NCBI GenBank assembly: GCA_017537495.1 | Contig: JAFYKS010000447.1 | Span: 1 to 5,422 of the forward strand | Direction: 5' to 3' | Length of the DNA stretch: 5,422 nucleotides | Source of the DNA: Bacillota bacterium | Lineage (GTDB): Bacteria; Bacillota; Clostridia; Peptostreptococcales; Anaerovoracaceae | In this document: positions 1 through 5,422 of the stretch, piece by piece | How positions within the stretch are numbered: the stretch's first letter is position 1 | How the letters are laid out: every line of letters starts with the position of its first letter | The notes under the pieces: generated by a model | What the model saw: the letters and a program-made list of their open reading frames with translations, nothing else | Told to the model about the DNA's origin: nothing | Database searches by the model: none | Position numbers and translations under genes: made by a program

Positions 1-434
1 ATATGGTGCATACCAGAGAGCACCTCATGCGTGCCGTTTACGAAGGTATAGGCTACAATCTGAGATGGATTTTGGAAAACTACAAAAAAGATTACGGATT
101 TGCTTGCGATAATTTCAGGATTATCGGCGGCGGTGCTCTGGACGATGCCTGGATGCAGATTATTGCAGATATTACAGGTAAACATTTTGCAGTAGTAAAA
201 GATCCGAGAAATGCAGGTGCAGTAGGCGTTGCAGTAGTGGCACTTATCGGACTTGGGGAACTGAGCGGCTTTGAGGCAGCAAAAGATTTCGTGCAGATTG
301 AAAGACGCTATAAACCTGATCCGGCAAACAAGGCAATATATGACAATCTTTTCGAAGACTATAAAAACATTTACAAATCTTTGGAAAAAGCGTATATTAT
401 TGCTAATGGACAACGATTTACGGGAGAAAATTAG
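1..434 (+). CDS. FGGY-family carbohydrate kinase, C-terminal part (5' end outside window)
   Basis: This is the C-terminal part of an ATP-dependent sugar kinase of the FGGY family, cytoplasmic enzymes that phosphorylate ketoses or polyols such as xylulose, ribulose or fuculose. The reading frame enters at base 3 and 143 residues are visible, up to TAG at 432-434. The visible part is the FGGY C-terminal, actin-like ATP-binding domain. It holds the glycine-rich motif IIGGGALDDAWMQIIAD (visible residues 40-56), a GAVGVAVVALIGLG helix (72-85), and the usual RRYKPDP stretch followed by a helical tail. The helix around EGIGYNLRWILE resembles xylulokinase-like members. The sugar-binding N-terminal domain lies outside the window, so the substrate cannot be read. 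An internal ATG at base 3 is not the real start, because the family is roughly 480-520 residues long. The gene is followed at once by a class II aldolase gene, which suggests that its phosphorylated product is the aldolase substrate. Family assignment is firm; substrate is open. Confidence 0.9.
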   Translation, partial: MVHTREHLMRAVYEGIGYNLRWILENYKKDYGFACDNFRIIGGGALDDAWMQIIADITGKHFAVVKDPRNAGAVGVAVVALIGLGELSGFEAAKDFVQIERRYKPDPANKAIYDNLFEDYKNIYKSLEKAYIIANGQRFTGEN

Positions 435-438
435 AATA

Positions 439-1683
439 ATGGAAAAGACTTATGAACTTTTAACAAAATATGCCAAGATGATGGCTGAACAGGAATATTC
501 AACAGGAGAATATTCCATTCTTATGATAGACACAGGAGAAGGGGTTTATGCCACCAAATACGGAGCAGATTTAAACGACCTTAAACCTGAAGAAGTAGAA
601 AAGCTTAACATAGAAGCACTGCCTACCTCAGAAAGCGGGATGAGAGCTATGGTTTATTCACAGACTCCGTACTGCCAAAAGGCCCTGAGAGAAGGGCGTA
701 CCTTTAAGCCTTCCCTTGACGATATGGCGCAGATTATAGGACCTGCAGCCGTTATTGCAGACACCAGCAGTGGAAGTGTAGGCAAGTCTCTGAAAAAAGC
801 ACTGGGACAGAACGCAGGGTGCTTGGTACTGAGAGGAAAAGAGCCGGACGGAAAGGGAAAAGGCTATACTCTGACTGTTGGACGTAATCTCTATGAAGCT
901 GTAGTGGCAATGACTGTTCTTGAAAAATCAGCAGAAATAACTTATCTGGCAGACCGCATAGGCGGCGTAAAATACCTTAACCCCGCTGAAACTCGCCTGA
1001 TGAGACTTATATACAAGAAAAAATATTCCAAGGCTGAAGAAACTGCCAAAACTGCAGAAACGGCAGAAGGCGTTATCAGCGATACAAAAGACAATGCAGT
1101 AGCAGACCTTTCCGGTGAAAACACCAGAGAGCAGCTTCTTCGCAGCCAGCTTGTGGAATACGGAAAGAAGCTTGTGAAAAGCGGCCTTGTGCAGGGAACA
1201 TGGGGTAATCTTTCAATCAGGCTGGATGATCAGTATATGCTGGTGACGCCATCAGGTCTCGATTATATGAGACTTACACCGTCAGATATGGTAAAAGTTG
1301 ACATTCATACTCTCAAATATGAAGGAAATCTTAAGCCTACTTCAGAAAGAGGCCTTCACGGTGAAATATACAAGAGAAGACCGGATGTAGGTGCCGTAAT
1401 TCATACTCACTCCAAGTATGCCTGCGTCTTTGCAGCAGCATTAAAACCTCTTCCTGTAGTAGACGAGGCAATGAAGAACGTATTTGGCTGGGAAATACCT
1501 TTGGCAGAATATGGACTGCCGGGAACTAAAAAGCTTATGAAAAACACTGTTGACGCTCTGGGAGAAAACATGGGATGCATTATGAGCCACCATGGAATGA
1601 TTGCATGCGGCAAGGATATGGAAACTGCCTTTGAAAACTGTGCTAAAGTCGAAGAATGCGGCAAAAAATATCTGAGGCTCTAA
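439..1683 (+). CDS. Tandem class II aldolase/adducin-family protein (degenerate N-terminal copy, intact FucA-like C-terminal copy)
   Basis: This is a 414-residue protein made of two class II aldolase domains; single-domain family members have about 210-230 residues. The C-terminal domain (about 229-414) has the full FucA pattern: GTWGNLSIR (253-261), TPSGLDYMRLTPSD (270-283), TSE with the catalytic-type Glu303, zinc ligands His322 and His324 in IHTHSK, and the third ligand His385 in SHHGMIACG. Glu in TSE, rather than the Asp of AraD-type epimerases, favours aldolase. The N-terminal domain (1-195) follows the same layout (TGEYSI, YGADLNDLKPEE, TSESG) but has SQT (74-76) for HTH and LRG (131-133) for HHG, so it should not bind catalytic zinc. 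A polar Ala/Thr/Glu/Lys linker spans about 196-228. The likely reaction is cleavage of a ketose-1-phosphate to dihydroxyacetone phosphate and an aldehyde; the sugar is unknown. I chose ATG 439 for GGAG at 423-426. ATG 406 (425 residues, overlapping the kinase by 29 nt) is possible but lacks a clear ribosome site. Confidence 0.87.
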   Translation: MEKTYELLTKYAKMMAEQEYSTGEYSILMIDTGEGVYATKYGADLNDLKPEEVEKLNIEALPTSESGMRAMVYSQTPYCQKALREGRTFKPSLDDMAQIIGPAAVIADTSSGSVGKSLKKALGQNAGCLVLRGKEPDGKGKGYTLTVGRNLYEAVVAMTVLEKSAEITYLADRIGGVKYLNPAETRLMRLIYKKKYSKAEETAKTAETAEGVISDTKDNAVADLSGENTREQLLRSQLVEYGKKLVKSGLVQGTWGNLSIRLDDQYMLVTPSGLDYMRLTPSDMVKVDIHTLKYEGNLKPTSERGLHGEIYKRRPDVGAVIHTHSKYACVFAAALKPLPVVDEAMKNVFGWEIPLAEYGLPGTKKLMKNTVDALGENMGCIMSHHGMIACGKDMETAFENCAKVEECGKKYLRL

Positions 1684-1696
1684 TTGACTTTTGTTA

Positions 1697-1724
1697 TTGA
1701 TTTTATTTATTTTACCTATATAAT
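1697..1724 (+). promoter_or_regulatory. Predicted sigma-A-type promoter of pckA
   Basis: A perfect -10 box TATAAT lies at 1719-1724, with TTGATT at 1697-1702 as -35 and a 16-nt spacer, in a very AT-rich stretch just after the aldolase stop codon. Transcription would start near 1731. A closer -35 match, TTGACT at 1684-1689, lies too far from the -10 (29 nt) to pair with it. No terminator hairpin precedes this promoter, so read-through from the kinase-aldolase operon is also possible. Confidence 0.6.
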
Positions 1725-1730
1725 ATAAGC

Positions 1731-1821
1731 TAGAGAGGTGGGGGCATTAGGCCCCGTAAACCGTATTTTAATCAGTTATCGGTCTGAAAGTACAGAGAAA
1801 AAGAGATGAGGAAAAAGAAAG
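1731..1821 (+). promoter_or_regulatory. pckA 5' leader with small hairpins and ribosome-binding site
   Basis: This is about 90 nt between the predicted transcription start and the pckA ATG, longer than a simple leader needs. Visible pairings are a perfect GGGGC/GCCCC stem (1741-1745 with 1751-1755, loop ATTAG), ACCG with CGGT (1760-1763 with 1780-1783), and CTG with CAG (1784-1786 with 1793-1795). None is followed by a T-run, so this is not a terminator. The last part is purine-rich, with GAGG at 1808-1811 about 10 nt before the start codon as ribosome site. I recognise no known riboswitch or T-box consensus. A structured control element is possible, but the stems are short and could be chance. 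Confidence 0.35.
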
Positions 1822-3426
1822 ATGGCAACAATTGATTTAACAAAGTATGGTATAAAAGAAGCTGCTGAAATAGTGTATAACCCTTCCTACGAGTTACTGT
1901 TTGAAGAAGAAATCAAACCTGAACTTAAAGGTTTTGATAAGGGACAGGTGAGTGAGCTTGGTGCAGTAAACGTAATGACAGGTGTTTACACAGGCCGTTC
2001 GCCTAAAGACAAGTATATCGTTATGGATGAAAACTCCAAGGATACTGTTTGGTGGACTTCTGAGGAATATAAAAATGATAATCACCCTATGAGCGAAGAA
2101 GTGTGGGCTCAGGTAAAGAAAATGGCACAGGACCAGCTTTCCGGTAAGAGACTTTTCGTCGTTGATGCTTTTTGCGGTGCAAACAAGGATACAAGAATGG
2201 CAATTCGTTTCATTATGGAAGTGGCTTGGCAGGCTCATTTCGTAAAGAATATGTTCATTGCACCTACAGCGGAAGAACTTGAAACATTTGAGCCAGACTT
2301 TATCGTTTACACTGCTTCCAAGGCGAAAGTGGACAACTATAAAGAACTTGGTCTAAACTCTGAAACTTGCGTAGCATTTAATATTACAAGCAGAGAACAG
2401 GTTATTCTGAACACTTGGTACGGCGGAGAAATGAAAAAGGGTATGTTCTCTATGATGAACTACTATCTGCCGCTTAAGGGAATTGCTTCTATGCATTGTT
2501 CTGCAAATGCTGATATGAATGTTGAAAATACAGCTGTTTTCTTCGGACTTTCCGGCACAGGCAAAACTACTCTTTCAACTGACCCTAAGAGACTTCTTGT
2601 AGGAGATGATGAACATGGATGGGACGATAACGGTATCTTCAACTTTGAAGGCGGCTGCTATGCGAAGGTTATCAACCTGGATAAGGAATCCGAACCAGAC
2701 ATCTACAACGCTATCAGAAGAAACGCTCTGCTGGAAAACGTTACTCTGGATGAAAACGGCAAGATTGATTTTGCTGACAAGTCTGTAACTGAAAACACCC
2801 GTGTTTCCTATCCGATTGACCATATCGAAAATATTGTACGTCCTGTATCTGCTGCACCGGCTGCGAAGAACGTAATCTTCCTGTCCGCTGACGCATTCGG
2901 CGTACTGCCTCCTGTATCCATCCTGACTCCGGAACAGACTCAGTACTACTTCCTGTCTGGTTTCACTGCAAAGCTGGCTGGTACTGAAAGAGGCATCACT
3001 GAACCAACTCCAACCTTCTCCTCCTGCTTCGGTCAGCCGTTCCTGGAACTGCACCCAACCAAGTATGCAGAAGAACTGGTTAAGAGAATGGAAGCTTCCG
3101 GCGCGAAGGCTTACCTGGTAAATACCGGCTGGAACGGAACAGGCAAGCGTATCTCCATTAAGGATACCCGTGGTATTATCGACGGCATCCTGTCCGGCGC
3201 TATCAACGAAGCACCAACCAAGACTATTCCTTACTTCAACTTCGAAGTTCCAACTGAATTACCAGGCGTAGACCCTGCAATTCTGGACCCTCGTGACACT
3301 TATGCAGAAGCTGCACAGTGGGAAGAAAAGGCTCTGGATCTGGCTGGCAGATTCATCGACAACTTCGTGAAGTTCTGCGGAAACGATGCCGGCAAGGCAC
3401 TGGTTGCTGCAGGCCCTCAGAAATAG
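1822..3426 (+). CDS. pckA: Phosphoenolpyruvate carboxykinase (ATP)
   Basis: This cytoplasmic enzyme interconverts oxaloacetate + ATP with PEP + CO2 + ADP. It is gluconeogenic in many bacteria; in some anaerobes it runs in the CO2-fixing, ATP-forming direction. The ORF is complete at 534 residues, close to the 540 of E. coli Pck, and its motifs align at a constant offset of about six residues. The substrate-binding Arg59 lies in GRSPKDK (58-64). Tyr200 and Lys205/206 lie in WYGGEMKKG, and the metal ligand His225 in SMHCSAN. The P-loop GLSGTGKTT (242-250, Lys248) is followed by kinase-2 residues Asp262/Asp263 in [19 protein letters not shown], then Arg327 in NTRVSYPI and the adenine-loop region [12 protein letters not shown] (434-445). 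No key residue is missing. The start is supported by GAGG 10 nt upstream and by an N-terminus of normal length. It has its own promoter and terminator, so it appears monocistronic. Oddly, leucine codons change from mostly CTT (first 259 residues) to almost only CTG (from residue 286). Confidence 0.97.
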   Translation: MATIDLTKYGIKEAAEIVYNPSYELLFEEEIKPELKGFDKGQVSELGAVNVMTGVYTGRSPKDKYIVMDENSKDTVWWTSEEYKNDNHPMSEEVWAQVKKMAQDQLSGKRLFVVDAFCGANKDTRMAIRFIMEVAWQAHFVKNMFIAPTAEELETFEPDFIVYTASKAKVDNYKELGLNSETCVAFNITSREQVILNTWYGGEMKKGMFSMMNYYLPLKGIASMHCSANADMNVENTAVFFGLSGTGKTTLSTDPKRLLVGDDEHGWDDNGIFNFEGGCYAKVINLDKESEPDIYNAIRRNALLENVTLDENGKIDFADKSVTENTRVSYPIDHIENIVRPVSAAPAAKNVIFLSADAFGVLPPVSILTPEQTQYYFLSGFTAKLAGTERGITEPTPTFSSCFGQPFLELHPTKYAEELVKRMEASGAKAYLVNTGWNGTGKRISIKDTRGIIDGILSGAINEAPTKTIPYFNFEVPTELPGVDPAILDPRDTYAEAAQWEEKALDLAGRFIDNFVKFCGNDAGKALVAAGPQK

Positions 3427-3440
3427 AAATTTCAAACATA

Positions 3441-3496
3441 AAAGTGCAGAAATCCCGCTGAATTACAGGTTCGGCGGGATTTTTTTCTTGCACTTT
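3441..3496 (+). terminator. Rho-independent terminator of pckA
   Basis: The core stem pairs 3450-3462 (AAATCCCGCTGAA) with 3470-3482 (TTCGGCGGGATTT), 13 bp with one G-U wobble and a 7-nt loop. The T-run is 3480-3486. Outside the core, AAAGTGCA at 3441-3448 pairs exactly with TGCACTTT at 3489-3496, so the T-run sits within a longer imperfect hairpin. The core starts 23 nt after the pckA stop codon and should stop pckA transcripts efficiently. Confidence 0.9.
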
Positions 3497-3516
3497 GTTA
3501 AGATTTTGTTTATAAT
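3488..3516 (+). promoter_or_regulatory. Predicted sigma-A-type promoter of the symporter gene
   Basis: A perfect -10 TATAAT lies at 3511-3516, with TTGCAC at 3488-3493 as a weak -35 and a 17-nt spacer. The -35 lies inside the distal arm of the pckA terminator. Transcription would start near 3523, giving a leader of about 50 nt. A second TATAAT at 3547-3552 has no -35 at a suitable distance and lies next to the ribosome site, so it is less likely to be used. Confidence 0.55.
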
Positions 3517-3572
3517 ATTTGGGTATGTATTTATTATTTCAGTTTTTATAATGAAACAGGAGAACTTTAATC

Positions 3573-4988
3573 ATGATGGACATTATCAACAACATCATCA
3601 ACGCAGTCAGCGGCGTGTTATATCAGCCATGGTGCGTTCCTCTGATTCTGCTGGCTGGCGGAATCATCCTGACAGTAGGCACCAAGTTTATTCAGGTGCG
3701 TCTGTTCACTGAATCTTTTAAGGTAATTATGGAAAAGCCAACCACTGAAGGCGGTATTTCTTCCTTCGGTGCTCTGATGGTTTCCACAGCATCCCGTGTA
3801 GGTACCGGTAACATCATCGGTGTAGCTACTGCAATCTGTGCAGGCGGCGCAGGTGCTGTATTCTGGATGTGGGTTACTGCTATCATCGGCGGTGCTTCTG
3901 CATTCGTGGAATCCACACTGGCTCAGATTTATAAGAAGAAGGACACTGACGGTACAAGCTACGGCGGTCCTGCTTACTACATGAGAGATGCTCTGGGTCA
4001 GAGATGGCTGGGTGTAATCTTCTCTGTTCTGATCATCGCTACTTATGCAGTTGGTTACAACATGCTGGCTTCTTACAACCTGCAGTCCACTTTCGCAGCA
4101 TTCAGCTGGTACGGCGGAGCTACTCCTGCTATCATCGGTGTGATCCTGGCTGTACTGTTCGGTATCATCGTAATCGGCGGTGCAAAGAGACTGATTAAGG
4201 TTACTGAATACATGGTACCTTTCATGGGCGTTATCTACGTTCTGGTTGCAATTCTGGTACTGGTTCTGAACGCTAAGCAGATTCCTGCAATGTTCGGCAT
4301 GATCTTCGATTCTGCATTCGACTTCAAGGCAATCTTCGGCGGTTTCGCTGGTTCCTGCGTAATGAACGGTATCAAGAGAGGTCTGTACTCCAACGAAGCT
4401 GGTATGGGTTCTGCTCCTAACGCAGCTGCGACTGCAGACGTTTCCCACCCTGCTAAGCAGGGTCTGGTACAGATGCTGTCCGTATTCCTGGATACTCTGC
4501 TGATCTGTACTGCTACTGCATTCATGTGCCTGTCCTCCGGCGTTGAATTCAACCCTGATATGGGTGGTGCTACTTATGTTCAGAATGCTATGTCTGCAAA
4601 TCTGGGCAGCTTCGGTCCTGTATTCCTGTGCCTGGCTATGTCCCTGTTTGCATTCACCACTCTGATTGGTAACTACTCCTACTGTGAAGGCTGCCTGCGT
4701 TTCATCCTGAACCGTGAAGTAAGCAAGACCGGTATTCTGGCATTCAGAATCCTGGCTACTTTCCTGGTATTCCTGGGTGCTGTAGCTTCCGCTTCCACTG
4801 TATGGAACCTGGCTGACATGACACAGGGCCTGATGGTAATCGTAAACGTACCTGTAATTCTGCTGCTGATGAAGCCTGCTATGAAGTGTCTGGACGACTA
4901 CTGCAGACAGAAGAAGGAAGGCAAGGATCCTGTATTCGTAGCAAAGAATGCTGGTATCGACGAAAAGGGTCTGGAATTCTGGAAGTAA
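3573..4988 (+). CDS. Alanine/glycine:cation symporter family protein (AGCS, sodium:alanine symporter)
   Basis: This inner-membrane secondary transporter should import alanine and/or glycine with Na+ (or H+). It has 471 residues, normal for the family. The family signature GGAGAVFWMWVTAIIGG is at residues 91-107. The STASRVGTGNIIGVATAI segment (71-88), with the conserved Asn80, and RGLYSNEAGMGSAPNAAA (269-286) are also characteristic. Hydrophobic segments are visible at about 19-38, 79-112, 145-170, 184-203, 212-232, 298-322, 348-368, 386-410 and 415-434, consistent with a polytopic carrier. The C-terminus is a short charged cytoplasmic tail. AGGAG at 3558-3562 lies 10 nt before ATG 3573; a second ATG follows directly at 3576 and would give the same protein less one residue. 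The gene has its own promoter and terminator and stands alone. Codon use is strongly biased (44 of 45 leucines CTG), suggesting high expression. Relatives are called AlsT, DagA or YaaJ; glutamine or serine transport cannot be excluded from sequence alone. Confidence 0.95.
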   Translation: MMDIINNIINAVSGVLYQPWCVPLILLAGGIILTVGTKFIQVRLFTESFKVIMEKPTTEGGISSFGALMVSTASRVGTGNIIGVATAICAGGAGAVFWMWVTAIIGGASAFVESTLAQIYKKKDTDGTSYGGPAYYMRDALGQRWLGVIFSVLIIATYAVGYNMLASYNLQSTFAAFSWYGGATPAIIGVILAVLFGIIVIGGAKRLIKVTEYMVPFMGVIYVLVAILVLVLNAKQIPAMFGMIFDSAFDFKAIFGGFAGSCVMNGIKRGLYSNEAGMGSAPNAAATADVSHPAKQGLVQMLSVFLDTLLICTATAFMCLSSGVEFNPDMGGATYVQNAMSANLGSFGPVFLCLAMSLFAFTTLIGNYSYCEGCLRFILNREVSKTGILAFRILATFLVFLGAVASASTVWNLADMTQGLMVIVNVPVILLLMKPAMKCLDDYCRQKKEGKDPVFVAKNAGIDEKGLEFWK

Positions 4989-5000
4989 TTTAAAACATTT

Positions 5001-5033
5001 AGAGCTGTCCGCTTAAGCGGGCGGCTCTTTTTT
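5001..5033 (+). terminator. Rho-independent terminator of the symporter gene
   Basis: The stem pairs 5001-5012 (AGAGCTGTCCGC) with 5017-5028 (GCGGGCGGCTCT), 12 bp with two G-U wobbles and a TTAA loop, followed by a T-run at 5028-5033. It begins 12 nt after the stop codon at 4986-4988. Confidence 0.92.
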
Positions 5034-5076
5034 CATATGGGAAGATTGCGGAAGAATCTGAAGACTTTTCAGCTTC

Positions 5077-5105
5077 TTGTTATCCGGCGGGTATTTCAGT
5101 ATAAT
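5077..5105 (+). promoter_or_regulatory. Predicted sigma-A-type promoter of the last gene
   Basis: TTGTTA at 5077-5082 and a perfect TATAAT at 5100-5105 are separated by the ideal 17 nt. Transcription would start near 5112, leaving a leader of about 30 nt. Just upstream is a small dyad CTGAA-N5-TTCAG (5058-5072), which could be an operator or chance. Confidence 0.6.
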
Positions 5106-5140
5106 AGGATCAACGAAATGACTCTAGAAAGGAAAAGCAC

Positions 5141-5422
5141 ATGTATATAGGACATTCTACAAGCCGCGGTATTTTAATGGCCAATACGGCGCGGCCTGCG
5201 CCTAATGCGGTTTACGGGTACCGGTGCGGCGGAGAAATCCTGCTGAGAACAGGAGAATACAAGGCTCTGAAAGAGCAGCAGTCGGAAGAGGTAAAACCGG
5301 ATAAGCGGCAGGATAATGGTTCTGTCAGACTGTTTGTGGGAACCATAGGTGTGATGATGCTCCTTTGTGTTCTGGTATGGCGGCTATTTGGTTTCGTAAA
5401 CTTTCTGGCAGCCCTGGTTTTC
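5141..5422 (+). CDS. Hypothetical membrane protein, N-terminal part (3' end outside window)
   Basis: An open frame starts at ATG 5141 and runs to the window edge without a stop: 94 codons are visible. AGGA at 5130-5133, 7 nt before the ATG, and a well-spaced promoter at 5077-5105 support this as a real gene. Residues 1-40 include MYIGHSTSRGILMANTARPA and a YRCGGEILLRTGEYKAL stretch and carry no signal peptide. Residues 41-62 are highly charged (KEQQSEEVKPDKRQDN). From about residue 63 to the edge the protein is strongly hydrophobic (FVGTIGVMMLLCVLVW, then LFGFVNFLAALVF), so at least one membrane helix begins here. This layout suggests a short cytoplasmic N-terminal region anchored by following membrane segments. 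I do not recognise the family and assign no function. Codon use is mixed, unlike the CTG-only symporter gene before it. It lies downstream of a terminator and so starts a new transcription unit. Confidence 0.72.
   Translation, partial: MYIGHSTSRGILMANTARPAPNAVYGYRCGGEILLRTGEYKALKEQQSEEVKPDKRQDNGSVRLFVGTIGVMMLLCVLVWRLFGFVNFLAALVF

Noticed and set aside
1684..1724. TTGACT at 1684-1689 as the pckA -35 box
   Set aside because: The spacer to TATAAT at 1719 would be 29 nt, too long for a sigma-A promoter; TTGATT at 1697 fits better.
1741..1755. GGGGC/GCCCC hairpin as terminator of the kinase-aldolase operon
   Set aside because: The stem has only 5 bp, no T-run follows, and it lies downstream of the predicted pckA promoter.
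1806..1835. Nine-codon upstream frame (ATG at 1806) overlapping the pckA start
   Set aside because: It has no convincing ribosome site and its ATG overlaps the GAGG used by pckA; most likely chance in a purine-rich leader.
2575..3054. 159-codon minus-strand open frame within pckA
   Set aside because: It is antisense to a complete, motif-rich pckA, has no domain, and is best explained as a shadow.
3386..3712. 108-codon plus-strand open frame spanning the pckA end and the symporter start
   Set aside because: It runs through the pckA terminator and both genes in another frame. Its inner ATG at 3551 lies between the second TATAAT and the symporter ribosome site and has no ribosome site of its own.
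3618..4448. 276-codon open frame on the minus strand across the symporter gene
   Set aside because: It lies wholly inside a well-identified gene. The strongly biased codons of the real gene leave few stops in this antisense frame. The product is Ser/Thr/Gln/Cys/His-rich with no recognisable domain, and no ribosome site or promoter was evident.
1..5422. Mobile element, CRISPR array, tRNA/rRNA or a defence-type system
   Set aside because: I saw no direct-repeat array, transposase or integrase motif, tRNA-like fold or toxin-antitoxin pair; the genes are ordinary metabolic ones.

Overview
The window carries four genes and the start of a fifth, all on the + strand: the 3' end of an FGGY sugar kinase, a two-domain class II aldolase, ATP-dependent phosphoenolpyruvate carboxykinase (pckA), an alanine/glycine:cation symporter, and the first 94 codons of a membrane protein I do not recognise. 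I saw no RNA gene, CRISPR array, insertion sequence or integrase. The moderate base composition, TATAAT-type promoters, AGGAG-type ribosome sites and hairpin-plus-T-run terminators fit a Bacillota genome, most likely an anaerobic Clostridia member. That placement is inference from style and gene types, not from a marker gene.

Bases 1-1683 are the end of a sugar-catabolic operon. The kinase stops at 434 and the aldolase begins 4 nt later (or, with an earlier ATG at 406, inside the kinase gene). A ketose kinase followed by a ketose-phosphate aldolase suggests phosphorylation and then cleavage to dihydroxyacetone phosphate plus an aldehyde. The aldolase is unusual: its N-terminal half is a degenerate copy that has lost the zinc histidines, joined by a polar linker to an intact C-terminal copy. 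No terminator hairpin is visible after it.

Bases 1684-3496 are the pckA unit: a sigma-A-like promoter, a leader of about 90 nt with several small stems, the complete 534-residue enzyme with its catalytic motifs, and a strong terminator. Synonymous codon choice changes abruptly inside pckA at about base 2600-2680: leucine is mostly CTT before this and almost only CTG after it, through to the end of the symporter gene.

Bases 3488-5033 are the symporter unit. Its -35 box sits in the 3' arm of the pckA terminator, and it has its own terminator. Bases 5077-5422 begin a further unit with a good promoter and ribosome site in front of the truncated last gene. Sugar-derived triose phosphate, the PEP/oxaloacetate interconversion and alanine uptake (alanine gives pyruvate) all feed the same central-carbon node, but pckA and the symporter look separately transcribed, so joint function is only inferred.

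Most of the window is ordinary metabolism. The points most worth a second look are the half-dead tandem aldolase and the codon-usage break inside pckA.
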